Source: Zoogloea dura
GTDB taxonomy: Bacteria; Pseudomonadota; Gammaproteobacteria; Burkholderiales; Rhodocyclaceae
Direction of reading: 5' to 3'
DNA length: 64,000 nucleotides
Assembly: GCF_012927165.1 (NCBI RefSeq)
Contig: NZ_JABBGA010000015.1
Location: 62,001 to 126,000 of the forward strand
Shown: piece by piece, positions 17,446-28,446 of the stretch
Layout: every line of letters starts with the position of its first letter
Numbering within the stretch: position 1 is the first letter of the stretch
Made by a program: the position numbers and the translations under genes
Notes under the pieces: model-generated
Seen by the model: only the letters and a program-made list of their open reading frames with translations
Database searches by the model: none
Told to the model about the DNA's origin: nothing

Positions 17446-19845
17446 CTAGACGGTGGCGACCTGCTTCGACTTGAGCAGGAAGTGCCCCAGGGCGGGCAGC
17501 AGGATCAGGGCGCCGAGCATGTTCCAGATGAACATGAAGGCCAGCAGGATGCCCATGTCAGCCTGGAACTTGATGGGCGACCAGGCCCAGGTGGCGACCG
17601 CGATGCCGAGGGTCACACCGGTGAGCACCACCACCTTGCCAGTGAAGGTGAGCGCCTTGTAATAGGCCTCGGACAGGCTCATGCCACCTTTCAGCCGGGC
17701 CAGGGTGACTGTCATGATGTACAGCGCGTAGTCCACGCCGATGCCCACGCCCAAGGCGATCACCGGCAGGGTCGCCACCTTGACGCCGATGTTGAGCCAC
17801 ACCATCAGGGCCTCGCACAGCACCGAGGTGAGCATCAACGGCAGCACCGCGCAGATCACCGCCCGCCAGGAGCGGAAGGTGATGAAGGCCAGCACGATCA
17901 CCGCCAGGTACACCAGGCCGAGCATCTCCAGGTTGGCCTTCTTCACCACGATGTTGGTGGCGGCCTCGATGCCGGCGTTGCCGGCGGCGTTGAGGATGCG
18001 CAGCTCGTCGCTGCCATGGCGGGCGGCAAAGGCCTCCACGGTGCTCACCACGCTCGTCAGGGTGTCGGCCTTGTGGTCCTTGAGGTAGGCATACACCGTG
18101 AGCAGGTCGCAGTTCTGGTTGAACATCTCGCGCGGGGCGCGGGTGATGATGGCGTTGAGATTGTCCTGGGAGCGGGGGATCTCGAACCACTTGAGGCTGC
18201 CCTCGTTCATGCCCGCATTGGCCACCTTGGCCAGGCCGGCCAGCGAGCTGGTGGCCTCGACGCCGGGCAGCTGCTGCAGCTCGCGCTCCAGGGCATCCAC
18301 GGTGGTGAGGGTGTCGTAGTGGGCGCAGGCGTACTGGGGCGTGCGCACCATCACCACATACACGTCGCTGCTGGCGGCGTAGTTGGCCACCACGTAGGCG
18401 TTGTCGCGGTTGTAGCGGGAGTCGGGGCGCAGCTCCGGGGCGCCCGGGTCGGTGTCGCCGATCTTCAGCTGGAAGCTCACCACCAGGCCGGCCAGGCCCA
18501 TGGCGGTGGCGGCCAGCACGGCCACGCTGGCCCACTTGCGCTGGGTGAACAGATCCAGGAAGGCCCAGAAAGGATGCTTGGCGTGGCCGGCATCGGCGCC
18601 GTCGGCGATCTCATCGCGCAGGCTGCGGCGGGCCGCCTCGGGGCTGACCCCGGTATACGAGAGCAGGATGGGCAGCAGCACCAGGTTGGTGAAGATCAGC
18701 ACCGCCACGCCGATGCTGGCGGTGACGGCGAGATCCTGGATCACCTGGATGTCGATCACCATCAGCACCGCGAAGCCCACCGCGTCGGCCAGCAGCGCCG
18801 TCATGCCGGCCAGGAAGAGGCGGCGGAAGGTGTAGCGGGCGGCCACCAGGCGGTGGGTGCCGCGGCCGATGTCCTGCATGATGCCGTTCATCTTCTGGGC
18901 GCCGTGGCTCATGCCGATGGCGAACACCAGGAAGGGCACCAGCACCGAATACGGGTCCAGCTCGTAGCCGAGGGTGGGCAGCAGGCCGAGCAGCCACACC
19001 ACCGCGATCATCGAGCACAGCACCACCAGCAGGGTACTGCGCAGGCAGCGGGTGTACCAGAACAGCACCGCGGTACAGATGGCGATGGCGGCGGCGAAGA
19101 ACAGCAGCACCTGCTGCAGGCCTTCGATCAGATCGCCGACCACCTTGGCGAAGCCGGTGACGTGGATCGCCACCTTGTCGGACTCGTACTTGGCGCGCAG
19201 GGTTTCGATGCGCTGGGAGAGCTCGTGGTAGTCGATGCGCGCGCCGGTTTCGGCCACCTTGTCCTGCAGCGGCACCAGCACGATGCTCGACTTGTAGTTG
19301 GCCGCCACCAGCTGGCCGATCTCACCGGAGCGTTCCACGTTGAGGCGTACCTGGGCCAGGCTGTCGGGCGAACCGTCGTAGTCGTCGGGCACCACCGGGC
19401 CACCGTCCAGGCCGTCCTCGGTAACGCCGGTCCAGCGCACCGAGGGGGCCCACAGGGACTTCATGTAGGGGCGGTCCACCCCGGGGTAGAGGAAGAGCTC
19501 ATCGGAGATCTTCTTCACGGTGTCCAGGTAGTCCGGATCGAAGATGTCGCCCTGCTTCGCCTCCACGGCGATGCGCAGGCTGTTGCCCATGCCCGCCAGC
19601 TGGCCCCGGTTCTCGAGGAAGTTGACGATGTAGGGGTGCTTGGTCGGGATCATCTTCTCGAAGGCGGCATTCAGCGACAGGCCCAGGGCCTGGTAGCCGA
19701 GGACCACGCTGACGAGCGCGCACAGCACGACGATGATGAGCCGGTTGTTGAACAGGAGGCGCTCGGGCAGCGTGCCGGAGCGGGTGTCGAAGTCGGCCAG
19801 GTTGCGGATCACCAGGCCGTCGGGCAGATCGTGGGGGTGACTCAT
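17446..19845 (-). CDS. MMPL/RND-family lipid or hydrophobe transporter
   Basis: 799 residues with two repeats of the RND membrane core. The first transmembrane helix lies near residues 35-55 (LIIVVLCALVSVVLGYQALGL). A periplasmic loop of about 180 residues is followed by a five-helix block with FLVFAIGMSHGAQKMNGI. Another helix and a second loop lead to the last block with ALGVGIGVDYALYIMTVTL. This is the hopanoid-exporter/MMPL type, not the drug-pump type. Its start overlaps the stop of the YCF48 gene by four bases (ATGA). Such permeases are often encoded with DUF1302 and DUF1329 outer-membrane/periplasmic proteins in steroid, terpene and hydrocarbon clusters. Direction and cargo are not known from sequence. 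Confidence 0.85.
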   Translation of the reverse strand: MSHPHDLPDGLVIRNLADFDTRSGTLPERLLFNNRLIIVVLCALVSVVLGYQALGLSLNAAFEKMIPTKHPYIVNFLENRGQLAGMGNSLRIAVEAKQGDIFDPDYLDTVKKISDELFLYPGVDRPYMKSLWAPSVRWTGVTEDGLDGGPVVPDDYDGSPDSLAQVRLNVERSGEIGQLVAANYKSSIVLVPLQDKVAETGARIDYHELSQRIETLRAKYESDKVAIHVTGFAKVVGDLIEGLQQVLLFFAAAIAICTAVLFWYTRCLRSTLLVVLCSMIAVVWLLGLLPTLGYELDPYSVLVPFLVFAIGMSHGAQKMNGIMQDIGRGTHRLVAARYTFRRLFLAGMTALLADAVGFAVLMVIDIQVIQDLAVTASIGVAVLIFTNLVLLPILLSYTGVSPEAARRSLRDEIADGADAGHAKHPFWAFLDLFTQRKWASVAVLAATAMGLAGLVVSFQLKIGDTDPGAPELRPDSRYNRDNAYVVANYAASSDVYVVMVRTPQYACAHYDTLTTVDALERELQQLPGVEATSSLAGLAKVANAGMNEGSLKWFEIPRSQDNLNAIITRAPREMFNQNCDLLTVYAYLKDHKADTLTSVVSTVEAFAARHGSDELRILNAAGNAGIEAATNIVVKKANLEMLGLVYLAVIVLAFITFRSWRAVICAVLPLMLTSVLCEALMVWLNIGVKVATLPVIALGVGIGVDYALYIMTVTLARLKGGMSLSEAYYKALTFTGKVVVLTGVTLGIAVATWAWSPIKFQADMGILLAFMFIWNMLGALILLPALGHFLLKSKQVATV

Positions 19846-21017
19846 TTTTGTGCTTCCGCGTTGGAGGTGGCCGGAGTGGCAACAGCAGCCGGATTGGCTG
19901 CAGCGGCAAGGATGGCGGGATCGGCGCGGCTCACGCCGCGGGCGCCGGACACCACCAGGGCCCCGTCGGCGGCCTGGGCGAGGCTGGTGAGACCGGTGGG
20001 CAGGCCCCCGGCCAGCGGGGTGAAGCGGCTGGCGGCGGCGTCGCCGCGCAGCAGGCGGCCGCTTTCGTCGGCCAGCAGCACGGCACCATCGGCCAGCTTG
20101 AGGGCGGCGCTGAGGGTCACCGCCTGGGCCAGCTCGATGCGACTCCAGGTGGCGCCATCGTCACTGCTGCGCCACACGTTGCCGCGCAGGCCATAGGCCA
20201 GCAGGCCGCCGCCGGTCACTTCGAGGGCCCCGAAAAAGGTTCCGGTGTAGGGGGTGACGAGGCGCTGGAAGCTGGCGCCGCCATCGCCGGAGCGGATCAG
20301 GGTGCCCTGCTCACCGGCCAGCAGCAGGCGGCCGCCCTCCTCCCGCACGGCATAGAGGTGCTTGCCGCCGGGGTTGGGGATGCGGCCCACCAGGGACTGC
20401 CAGGTCTTGCCGCCGTCCCCGGTGGCCAGGGCCAGGCCGTAGGCACCGACGATCCAGCCGCGGCTGGCGTCAGCGAAGTGCAGGCCGAGGAAGGGTTTGT
20501 CGGGGCCGTCCTGCACCAGGGCTTCGGCTTCACGCAGCTGCTTGGCGGCTGCGGCATCGCCATCGGCTGCCTTGGCCCGGGCGGCGTCGGCCACCAGGGT
20601 GGCGGCCTTCATGCCGTCCAGCTGGAGCTGCCAGGTCTCGCCGCCGTCGACGCTGTGCAGCACCACGCCGCTGTGGCCTACCGCCCAGCCCAGGCTGTCG
20701 GAGATGAACTGGACCTGGGTCAGGGCCACGCTGACCGGCACCTGCTTCGCCTGCCGCCAGCTGCGGCCGTCGTCGTCGGAGAGCAGCACCAGGCCGCGCT
20801 CGCCCACCGACACCAGGCGCTTGCCGGCACGGCTGACCGAGAGCTGCAGGGAGCTGGCGGCCCGCACATTGGCCTGGGCCGGCTGGGCCAGCAGGTCGGG
20901 CACGGCACGGGAGGCGCCGTCGCCGCTGGCGGCAATGGCGGCAATGGCCGTCGCCACCGCAATGGCGGCACAGGAGAGGGTCGCAGCCAGGCGGCGACCG
21001 GAGAGGAAGGCTTGCAT
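19842..21017 (-). CDS. YCF48/BNR-repeat periplasmic protein
   Basis: 391 residues with an N-terminal membrane-spanning or signal segment (residues about 9-30, Ala-rich). Repeated beta-propeller blades follow, of the form SDDDGRSWR, SVDGGETWQ, TGDGGKTWQ, SGDGGASFQ and SSDDGATWS, about 40-60 residues apart. These Asp-box (BNR) blades match the YCF48/Hcf136-like photosynthesis-assembly fold often found beside MMPL transporters. A helical Ala-rich insert sits between the second and third blades. Its stop overlaps the permease start (ATGA), so the two are coupled and may form one complex. It is preceded by a 171-base gap with a large hairpin. Confidence 0.82.
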   Translation of the reverse strand: MQAFLSGRRLAATLSCAAIAVATAIAAIAASGDGASRAVPDLLAQPAQANVRAASSLQLSVSRAGKRLVSVGERGLVLLSDDDGRSWRQAKQVPVSVALTQVQFISDSLGWAVGHSGVVLHSVDGGETWQLQLDGMKAATLVADAARAKAADGDAAAAKQLREAEALVQDGPDKPFLGLHFADASRGWIVGAYGLALATGDGGKTWQSLVGRIPNPGGKHLYAVREEGGRLLLAGEQGTLIRSGDGGASFQRLVTPYTGTFFGALEVTGGGLLAYGLRGNVWRSSDDGATWSRIELAQAVTLSAALKLADGAVLLADESGRLLRGDAAASRFTPLAGGLPTGLTSLAQAADGALVVSGARGVSRADPAILAAAANPAAVATPATSNAEAQK

Positions 21018-21082
21018 CGTCGAATACCTGAATCCGGGCTAGCGAAAGTGAGAACTCGGCGCGTGCCAGGAAATCGTGGCGG

Positions 21083-21156
21083 GCGGTTCGAGTTCGCTCC
21101 GGGAAGCGCAGCCGTACAGGGGTACGGCGAGCCTCGCAGGCGCGAAATCGAACCGC
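21083..21156. repeat. Large intercistronic hairpin element
   Basis: The outer arms GCGGTTCGAGTTCGC and GCGAAATCGAACCGC pair over 15 bases with one mismatch. Inside is a second perfect stem, GCCGTAC-AGGG-GTACGGC (21111-21128). It lies in the 171-base gap between the DUF1329 gene and the YCF48 gene of one operon. It may be a dispersed repeat, a processing site or an attenuator. Confidence 0.7.
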
Positions 21157-21188
21157 GCAGCAGATTTATTGGCGCGCTTCAGCGGGCG

Positions 21189-22538
21189 TCAGCGGGCGGC
21201 TTCGGCAGCCACCGCGTCGCCGGTGAAGTAGGTTTCCTTCTTGCGCGGCACGATCTTGAAGTCTTCGTCGTTGAGGGCCTGGATCACGCTCATGGTGCCG
21301 GCCTGCAGGTTGAAGACGGTGGCGGTCTTCATGATGGTGCCGGGCAGCGAGGGCACCACGAAGGGGGTGATCTGGCTGGTGCGCCACAGCTTGCCCTCGG
21401 CGTCGTAGCCGTCCACCTGGCTGATCAGCCAGGTGTCCTCGTCGAGGTAGTAGCGGCGCTTCGGCACGGCATGGCGCTTGCCGGCCGCCACGGTGGCCTC
21501 GACCACCCAGACGCGGTGCTTTTCCCAGCGCACGAGGTCGGGGTTGAGGTGGTGCTTGCCGATCGCGTCGTCCAGCTTGGCCCCGACGAAACCGTTGTTG
21601 TTGTAAGGGATGAGCATTTCCTTCTTGCCGATCAGCTTCCACTGGAAGCGGTCGAGGGCGCCGAAGAAGCCCTGCACTTCGTCGAAGTAGTTGGCACCGG
21701 AGGCGACGAAGTCCGGGGTGTCGTAGGACACCGTGGGGGCACGCCGCACCCGGCGCTGGCCCACCAGGTACTGCCAGGCCTGGCGCGACTGCTTCATGTC
21801 GATGCTGTCGCGGATCACCAGGGACTCGCCGGCCTTGAACGGGGGCTCCAGGGTGTTGAAGCGGAACATGGCGTACTCGCCGGACCAGCTCTCGGGGGTG
21901 GCGTCCTTGTAGTACTGGGGGTACTGGAAGGCGATCTCGTTGCGGGTGGCCAGGGTCTTGCTGCCATCCGCGTTGCCGACGATGTTCTTGAAGCGGTACT
22001 CGATGGACTCGGCCTCGAGGCGCATCAGGAAGTTCCACATCACCTCGACGCCGTCCTTGGGGATCGGGAAGGGGGTGCCGCCGATGCAGCCCTCGAGGGA
22101 GTAGCCGCCGTCCTTGGTCTTGCAGCGGGTGGCGTTCTTGAAGGCGTTGTCGTACACCTCCTGGGGCGCCGCGGCGGTGCGGTGGCTGGGGTAGACGTCC
22201 AGGCGGAAGCTGTCCGGGTACTTGGCCAGCAGGGCCTTGGCTCCGTCGGAGAGCAGCTCGGCGTACTGGGCGGCGTTCTTGGCGGTGACCTGGTACAGCG
22301 GCTTCTCGTCGCTGAAGATCTGGGTCGGGATGACGCCCAGCTTCTTGCCCGGCAGGGGCTTGGTGATGCCGCCGCTCCAGGCGGGGATGCTGCCGTCCTT
22401 GTTGGCGGCCTTCTCACCGCCCAGCGGGGTGAGGGTGGACTTGAGCCTGGCGGCCTCGTCGGCGCTGACGGCAGCCTGGGCGGTAGGGCCGGCCAGCAGG
22501 GCAGCCAGCGTGGCGGCGATGAAGGTGATCTTGTTCAT
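21189..22538 (-). CDS. DUF1329 periplasmic/outer-membrane-associated protein
   Basis: 449 residues with a clear signal peptide (MNKITFIAATLAALLAGPTAQA, cut before AVS). The mature part matches the DUF1329 family, which has a LolB-like lipid-binding fold: SADEAARLKSTLTPLGGEKA near the start, IPAWSGGI, EGCIGGTPFPIPKDG, VWVVEATVAAGKRH and RRYYLDEDTWLISQVDGYDA. The LolB-like fold suggests carriage of a hydrophobic molecule between membranes. The gene lies 38 bases after the DUF1302 gene in the same operon. The large upstream frame extension to 23507 is only a shadow of that neighbour. Confidence 0.88.
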   Translation of the reverse strand: MNKITFIAATLAALLAGPTAQAAVSADEAARLKSTLTPLGGEKAANKDGSIPAWSGGITKPLPGKKLGVIPTQIFSDEKPLYQVTAKNAAQYAELLSDGAKALLAKYPDSFRLDVYPSHRTAAAPQEVYDNAFKNATRCKTKDGGYSLEGCIGGTPFPIPKDGVEVMWNFLMRLEAESIEYRFKNIVGNADGSKTLATRNEIAFQYPQYYKDATPESWSGEYAMFRFNTLEPPFKAGESLVIRDSIDMKQSRQAWQYLVGQRRVRRAPTVSYDTPDFVASGANYFDEVQGFFGALDRFQWKLIGKKEMLIPYNNNGFVGAKLDDAIGKHHLNPDLVRWEKHRVWVVEATVAAGKRHAVPKRRYYLDEDTWLISQVDGYDAEGKLWRTSQITPFVVPSLPGTIMKTATVFNLQAGTMSVIQALNDEDFKIVPRKKETYFTGDAVAAEAAR

Positions 22539-22576
22539 GTGAGTCTCCAGCAGATTTCGGTTCGGTCCTGGGCGGA

Positions 22577-24259
22577 TCAGAAGGTGCGCTGCAGCGAGAG
22601 GGAGACGAAGTCCCGGTCGCCGTGGAAGTTCTGGTACGACAGCTCGGGCACGGCCGTGCCGTAGCGCACCACCGAGCCGGCCGAGCCGATGTAGTGGGTG
22701 TAGTTGAGGCCGGCCTGCCAGGTCTTCTGGTAGTCCGCCTTCACGCCGATGCTGAGGTTGCCGCCGTGCTCCGCCGGGAACAGGGCGCCGTTCACTGAGG
22801 AGCGGCCGCTGATGCCGTAGGCGAGGCCGATCGGCACCTGCAGGTCCACGCCGGGCATGACCTGGAAGTACTCGGGCTGGAAGATGAACTGCAGGGCGCT
22901 GGCGTCCTTGGTGGCCAGCGGGTCGAGCTGGCCGGCGTTGTCGCTGATCGCCAGGCGGCGGTTGTAGGCGAACTCGCCGAGGAAGGAGGCGCCCTCCCAC
23001 AGGGCGCTGGCGCCCAGCACGCTGATCGCCGACACATTGAGGTGCATCGTCTTGCCCACCGGGAAGGCGGCGCGGCTCTTGCCGTTGGAGGCGATGCCGG
23101 TGATCACCGCGTTGCCGGAGGCCACCAGGGGCATGTTGTCGCGGAAGGAGAGCTCCGCCGCCACGTTGGTCTCGCCCACCAGGGTGCTGATGCTGGCGCC
23201 CACGGTGCGGATGTTCTCGGCGTACACCATCACGTAGTCGCCCACGCTGCCGGGCTGCACATTGACGCCGGGGCGGGCGTAGAACTGGGGCATCTTGTCG
23301 TGGAACTGGGCGGCGTAGAAGCCGTATTCCGTGTCGCCGGACTTGAGCTTGACCTGGAAGCCGCCCTGACCGGAATTGCGCGGCTCGATGTCGCGGCCGC
23401 GGAAGACCACCGCGCCCGGGCCGAGGATCAGCGACTCGCCGCCCGCATCCACGAAGTCGGCAAAGCTGAAGTAGCTGCCCGCCGCCGGCAGGCGCGACTT
23501 GCGCCATTCCAGCTGGTAGTAGGCGCCTACCGACAGGGTCGGGCTGAGCTGCACCTGGGTGGACAGCTGCCCCACCGGGCGGGCGATCTCCTTGAACTGG
23601 GAGTTGGGCACCGACAAGGCCTTGACCAGATCCAGCGGGGTCTGGGCGCCGGCGATGCCGTTGTTGCCGAAGAACAGGCTCTCGCCGTAGAGCTGGGTGA
23701 AGCGGCCGGCCTTCACATTGACGTTGAGGTCGCCGGGGGTCAGGTTGGCGTAGCCGAAGATGTCCATCAGCTCGGCCTTGCGCCCGTGCAGCTGCTCGGT
23801 GGCCTTGGCGAACTCACCGGCCTGCACCGAGCGGGTATTGACCAGCGCGCCGCCCAGGGCACCGCGGTTGTCATTGCCGCGGTTGTAAACGTCGTCGTAC
23901 CAGGCTGCGCCGCTGACCCGGAAGCCGAAGTCCTTGCGGTAGCGGAATTCGAATTCGGAGAGCAGGTCGAGGCGGTTGGAGATCAGGCCCTTGCCGAAAT
24001 TCTGGTCGCCGTCGTTGGTGTTGGCCTGAGGGCCGATGGAGTTGTCGGCCACCTTCGGATCCACGCTGCGCACGCGGAAGGCGTTGCTGTACTTGACGGT
24101 GTTGTCCCACGACATCGTCACGTCCGGGTTGCCCGAGTCGATCTGGAATGCGGCAGCCGGGCCGCTCGCCAGCACCGCCAGCGCGGCGGCTACCGCCACC
24201 GGCGTACGACGCAGGCTGGCACGGCAGGGCGCGCCTTGTGCGCAGAAACGCATGTTCAT
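22577..24259 (-). CDS. DUF1302 outer-membrane beta-barrel protein
   Basis: 560 residues, first gene of the operon, after a strong AGGAGG. The signal region runs to about residue 36. The mature part opens FQIDSGNPDVTMSWDNTVKYS, a hallmark of the DUF1302 family, followed by AWYDDVYNRGNDN, GRFTQLYGESLFFGNNGIAG and many amphipathic strands ending in FVSLSLQRTF with the terminal Phe of outer-membrane barrels. DUF1302/DUF1329 pairs are common in clusters for steroids, terpenes, alkanes and polyesters. It should be the outer-membrane conduit for the MMPL system. A LysR gene diverges from it across a 185-base promoter region. Confidence 0.88.
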   Translation of the reverse strand: MNMRFCAQGAPCRASLRRTPVAVAAALAVLASGPAAAFQIDSGNPDVTMSWDNTVKYSNAFRVRSVDPKVADNSIGPQANTNDGDQNFGKGLISNRLDLLSEFEFRYRKDFGFRVSGAAWYDDVYNRGNDNRGALGGALVNTRSVQAGEFAKATEQLHGRKAELMDIFGYANLTPGDLNVNVKAGRFTQLYGESLFFGNNGIAGAQTPLDLVKALSVPNSQFKEIARPVGQLSTQVQLSPTLSVGAYYQLEWRKSRLPAAGSYFSFADFVDAGGESLILGPGAVVFRGRDIEPRNSGQGGFQVKLKSGDTEYGFYAAQFHDKMPQFYARPGVNVQPGSVGDYVMVYAENIRTVGASISTLVGETNVAAELSFRDNMPLVASGNAVITGIASNGKSRAAFPVGKTMHLNVSAISVLGASALWEGASFLGEFAYNRRLAISDNAGQLDPLATKDASALQFIFQPEYFQVMPGVDLQVPIGLAYGISGRSSVNGALFPAEHGGNLSIGVKADYQKTWQAGLNYTHYIGSAGSVVRYGTAVPELSYQNFHGDRDFVSLSLQRTF

Positions 24260-24384
24260 GTCTTCCTCCTCTTTCGTGTGTATCTCGCGTTTTGTTGCCC
24301 GTCTGGCGCCTGGAACGCAGCGGGTTGGAGCGCAAGTTATCGACTCGGAGGATTACCGTCCAATACCATTATTTCCCCTGCTTG

Positions 24385-24399
24385 ATACCTCCAGGGTAT
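24385..24399. promoter_or_regulatory. Candidate LysR-type binding site (T-N11-A)
   Basis: ATACC, five bases, GGTAT is a perfect inverted repeat containing T-N11-A. It lies in the divergent promoter region between the DUF1302 operon and lysR, 45 bases before the lysR ATG. No sigma-54 promoter was seen in this region. Confidence 0.55.
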
Positions 24400-24444
24400 G
24401 ATCCAGCCCGCGCGCCAGCCGGGCGCCCGCACCAGGAGACCCCC

Positions 24445-25347
24445 ATGGACTTGCGCCACCTGCGCTACTTCGTTGCCGTGGCGGAGGAAGAGAACATCGG
24501 CCGTGCCGCCGCCCGCCTGCACATCTCCCAGCCGCCCCTGACCCGCCAGATCCAGCAGCTGGAAGAGGAGCTCGGCGTCACCCTGTTCATCCGCACCCCG
24601 CGGGGCATGGAGCTGACCCAGGCCGGCGAGCTCTTCCTGGCCGAGGCGCGCAACATCCGCGCCCTGGTCGAGCAGGCGACCGAACGCACCCAGCGGGCCG
24701 GCCAGGGCAAGCTCGGACGCCTCGACGTGGGCATCTTCGGCTCGGCCATCCTCGACGCCATCCCCAAGCTGCTGCTGGCCTTCCGCAACCGCTACCCGGA
24801 CGTCAAGGTGGTGCTCCACACCATGACCAAGGCCGAGCAGATCGAAGCCCTGCGCCAGCGCCGCATCACCGTCGGCTTCAACCGCATGCTGGCGCCGCTG
24901 GACGACATCGGGGTCCGCCAGGTGAGCACCGAAGGCCTGCTGGTGGCCGTCCAGGCCGACCATCCGCTGGCCCATCAGCCGGTGGTGCGCTTCGCCGAAC
25001 TGGCCGCCCACCCGATGATCCTGTTCCCCACCGGGGCCCGCCCCAGCTTCATCGACAAGGTGATCGGCTGGGCCACGGAGAGCGGCTTCCAGCCCCGCAT
25101 CTCGCAGGAGGTGGGCGACGCGGTGACCGGCGTGGCCCTGGTGGCCAGCGGCTTCGGCGTGTGCCTGGTGCCGGACTCGGCGACCACCCTGCAGTTTCCC
25201 GGCGTGGTCTATCGCGCCCTGTCCGACACGCCGCCGAATTTCTTCGTGGACTTGAGCTGCATCTACCGGAAGGACGACCAATCCCCGCTGCTGGCGGCCT
25301 TCATGGAGGCGGTGGATGCCTTCCGCAAGGGGGATCGCAAACGCTGA
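24445..25347 (+). CDS. LysR-family transcriptional regulator
   Basis: 300 residues from the ATG at 24445 after CCAGGAGACCCCC. The N-terminal winged helix is standard (MDLRHLRYFVAVAEEENIG, then LHISQPPLTRQIQQLEEELG). The effector domain starts at about residue 90 (GRLDVGIFGSAILDAIPKLL). The pattern, including RITVGFNRMLAPLDDIGVR, resembles the CatM/BenM/TfdR group that binds aromatic or dicarboxylic intermediates. It is divergent from the DUF1302-MMPL operon with a T-N11-A site between, so it probably activates that operon. The effector is unknown. Confidence 0.9.
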   Translation: MDLRHLRYFVAVAEEENIGRAAARLHISQPPLTRQIQQLEEELGVTLFIRTPRGMELTQAGELFLAEARNIRALVEQATERTQRAGQGKLGRLDVGIFGSAILDAIPKLLLAFRNRYPDVKVVLHTMTKAEQIEALRQRRITVGFNRMLAPLDDIGVRQVSTEGLLVAVQADHPLAHQPVVRFAELAAHPMILFPTGARPSFIDKVIGWATESGFQPRISQEVGDAVTGVALVASGFGVCLVPDSATTLQFPGVVYRALSDTPPNFFVDLSCIYRKDDQSPLLAAFMEAVDAFRKGDRKR

Positions 25348-25391
25348 GCGCCGCCCGGCCCAGCCTCAAGGCAGGCCGGCGCGGCCTGCCC

Positions 25392-27569
<2,178 letters not shown>

Positions 27570-27796
27570 TCTTTCACAGTTATCCCGACACCCATACGCC
27601 CCCGTCCGCCGGATCGGGAACCCCGTCACGACGGAATCGATCCCCCGTGCCCGGGCCCTCGCCGGCCCCACGCCATCGAAGCCCGGACTTGCAGGCGTTC
27701 AAAGCAGGGATGGATGGCGCCGAGCCGGACATGGACAAGTCCACAGGCGGGCTTGACAGGTCCATGTGGACGGACTTGCAGGGGCAGCTTTAGCTG

Positions 27797-28085
27797 CCTG
27801 TTTGTGCCTTTGCTGGGTGGCGTTCCTTTGTTTTACGTTGGATTGGCCGGGATTTCGCCCCGGCGGGCGACCCCTTTCTTTGCGTCGCCAAAGAAAGGGG
27901 GAAAGAAAGGCGACCCGGCTTCCCCGGTCGTCCGCTGCGCGGACGACTCCCCTGCGCTGCTCGCATCGGGCGGCCGGCGCGGAACTCGTCGGCTGCGCCT
28001 CCTCAGACAGCCGCGCCGGAAAGCCCCGCCCGATACTCCGCTGCTCGGCGGGTCAGAACGGGCTTTCAACAGACACCGAGCCTCT
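27797..28085 (+). repeat. Repeat element, copy 1 (forward arm of an inverted pair)
   Basis: About 289 bases beginning CCTGTTTGTGCC and ending CACCGAGCCTCT. It reappears in reverse complement at 28156-28442 with substitutions and small indels, including the strings GATTGGCCGGGATTTCGCC and CTCAGACAGCCGCGCCGG. Frames crossing it (for example ISPRRATPFFASPKK) are unlikely to be real proteins. The family is common in GC-rich beta- and gammaproteobacteria as remembered, but no name is claimed. Confidence 0.8.
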
Positions 28086-28155
28086 ACGGAAAGACCTGTG
28101 GATGCGAGACCTTGGGGTTTTGCTCTTTACCCTGAAAGCCAACCCCGGTTTCAGC

Positions 28156-28442
28156 AAAGGCTCGGTGTTTGCGAAAAGCCCGTTCCGACCCGCCGAGCAG
28201 CGGAACGGCAGGCGGGGAAGTCCGGCGCGGCTGTCTGAGCCCGCAGGGCGAGTTCCGCGCCGGCCGCCTGGCGTGAGCAGCGCAGGGGAGTCATTCGCGC
28301 AGCGAATGACCGGCGAGGCGGGTCGCCTTTCTTGCTTACTTCTTTGGCGAAGCAAAGAAGTGAGTCGCCCGCCGGGGCGAAATCCCGGCCAATCCAACCC
28401 AAAACAACGGAAAGCCGCCCAGCAAAGGCACAAACAAGCAGG
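28156..28442 (-). repeat. Repeat element, copy 2 (reverse arm of the inverted pair)
   Basis: Reverse-complement partner of 27797-28085 with a 70-base centre (28086-28155). The two arms could form a very long imperfect hairpin. Differences are spread along the arms, so the copies have diverged and are not a fresh duplication. No transposase is nearby. Confidence 0.8.
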
Positions 28443-28446
28443 CCCC

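Noticed and set aside
16375-20196. A 1273-codon open frame on the plus strand
   Set aside because: It lies antisense to the MMPL, UspA-hemerythrin and YCF48 genes and reads as His/Gly/Ala-rich shadow sequence without domains.
19848-22664. A 938-codon open frame on the plus strand
   Set aside because: Antisense to the YCF48 and DUF1329 genes, which have signal peptides and family motifs.
24260-24444. Sigma-54 promoter for the DUF1302 operon
   Set aside because: No GG-N10-GC pair matching TGGCAC-N5-TTGC was found on the minus strand in this gap.
27797-28442. Insertion sequence with terminal inverted repeats
   Set aside because: The arms are 290 bp with only 70 bp between them; there is no transposase and no visible target duplication.
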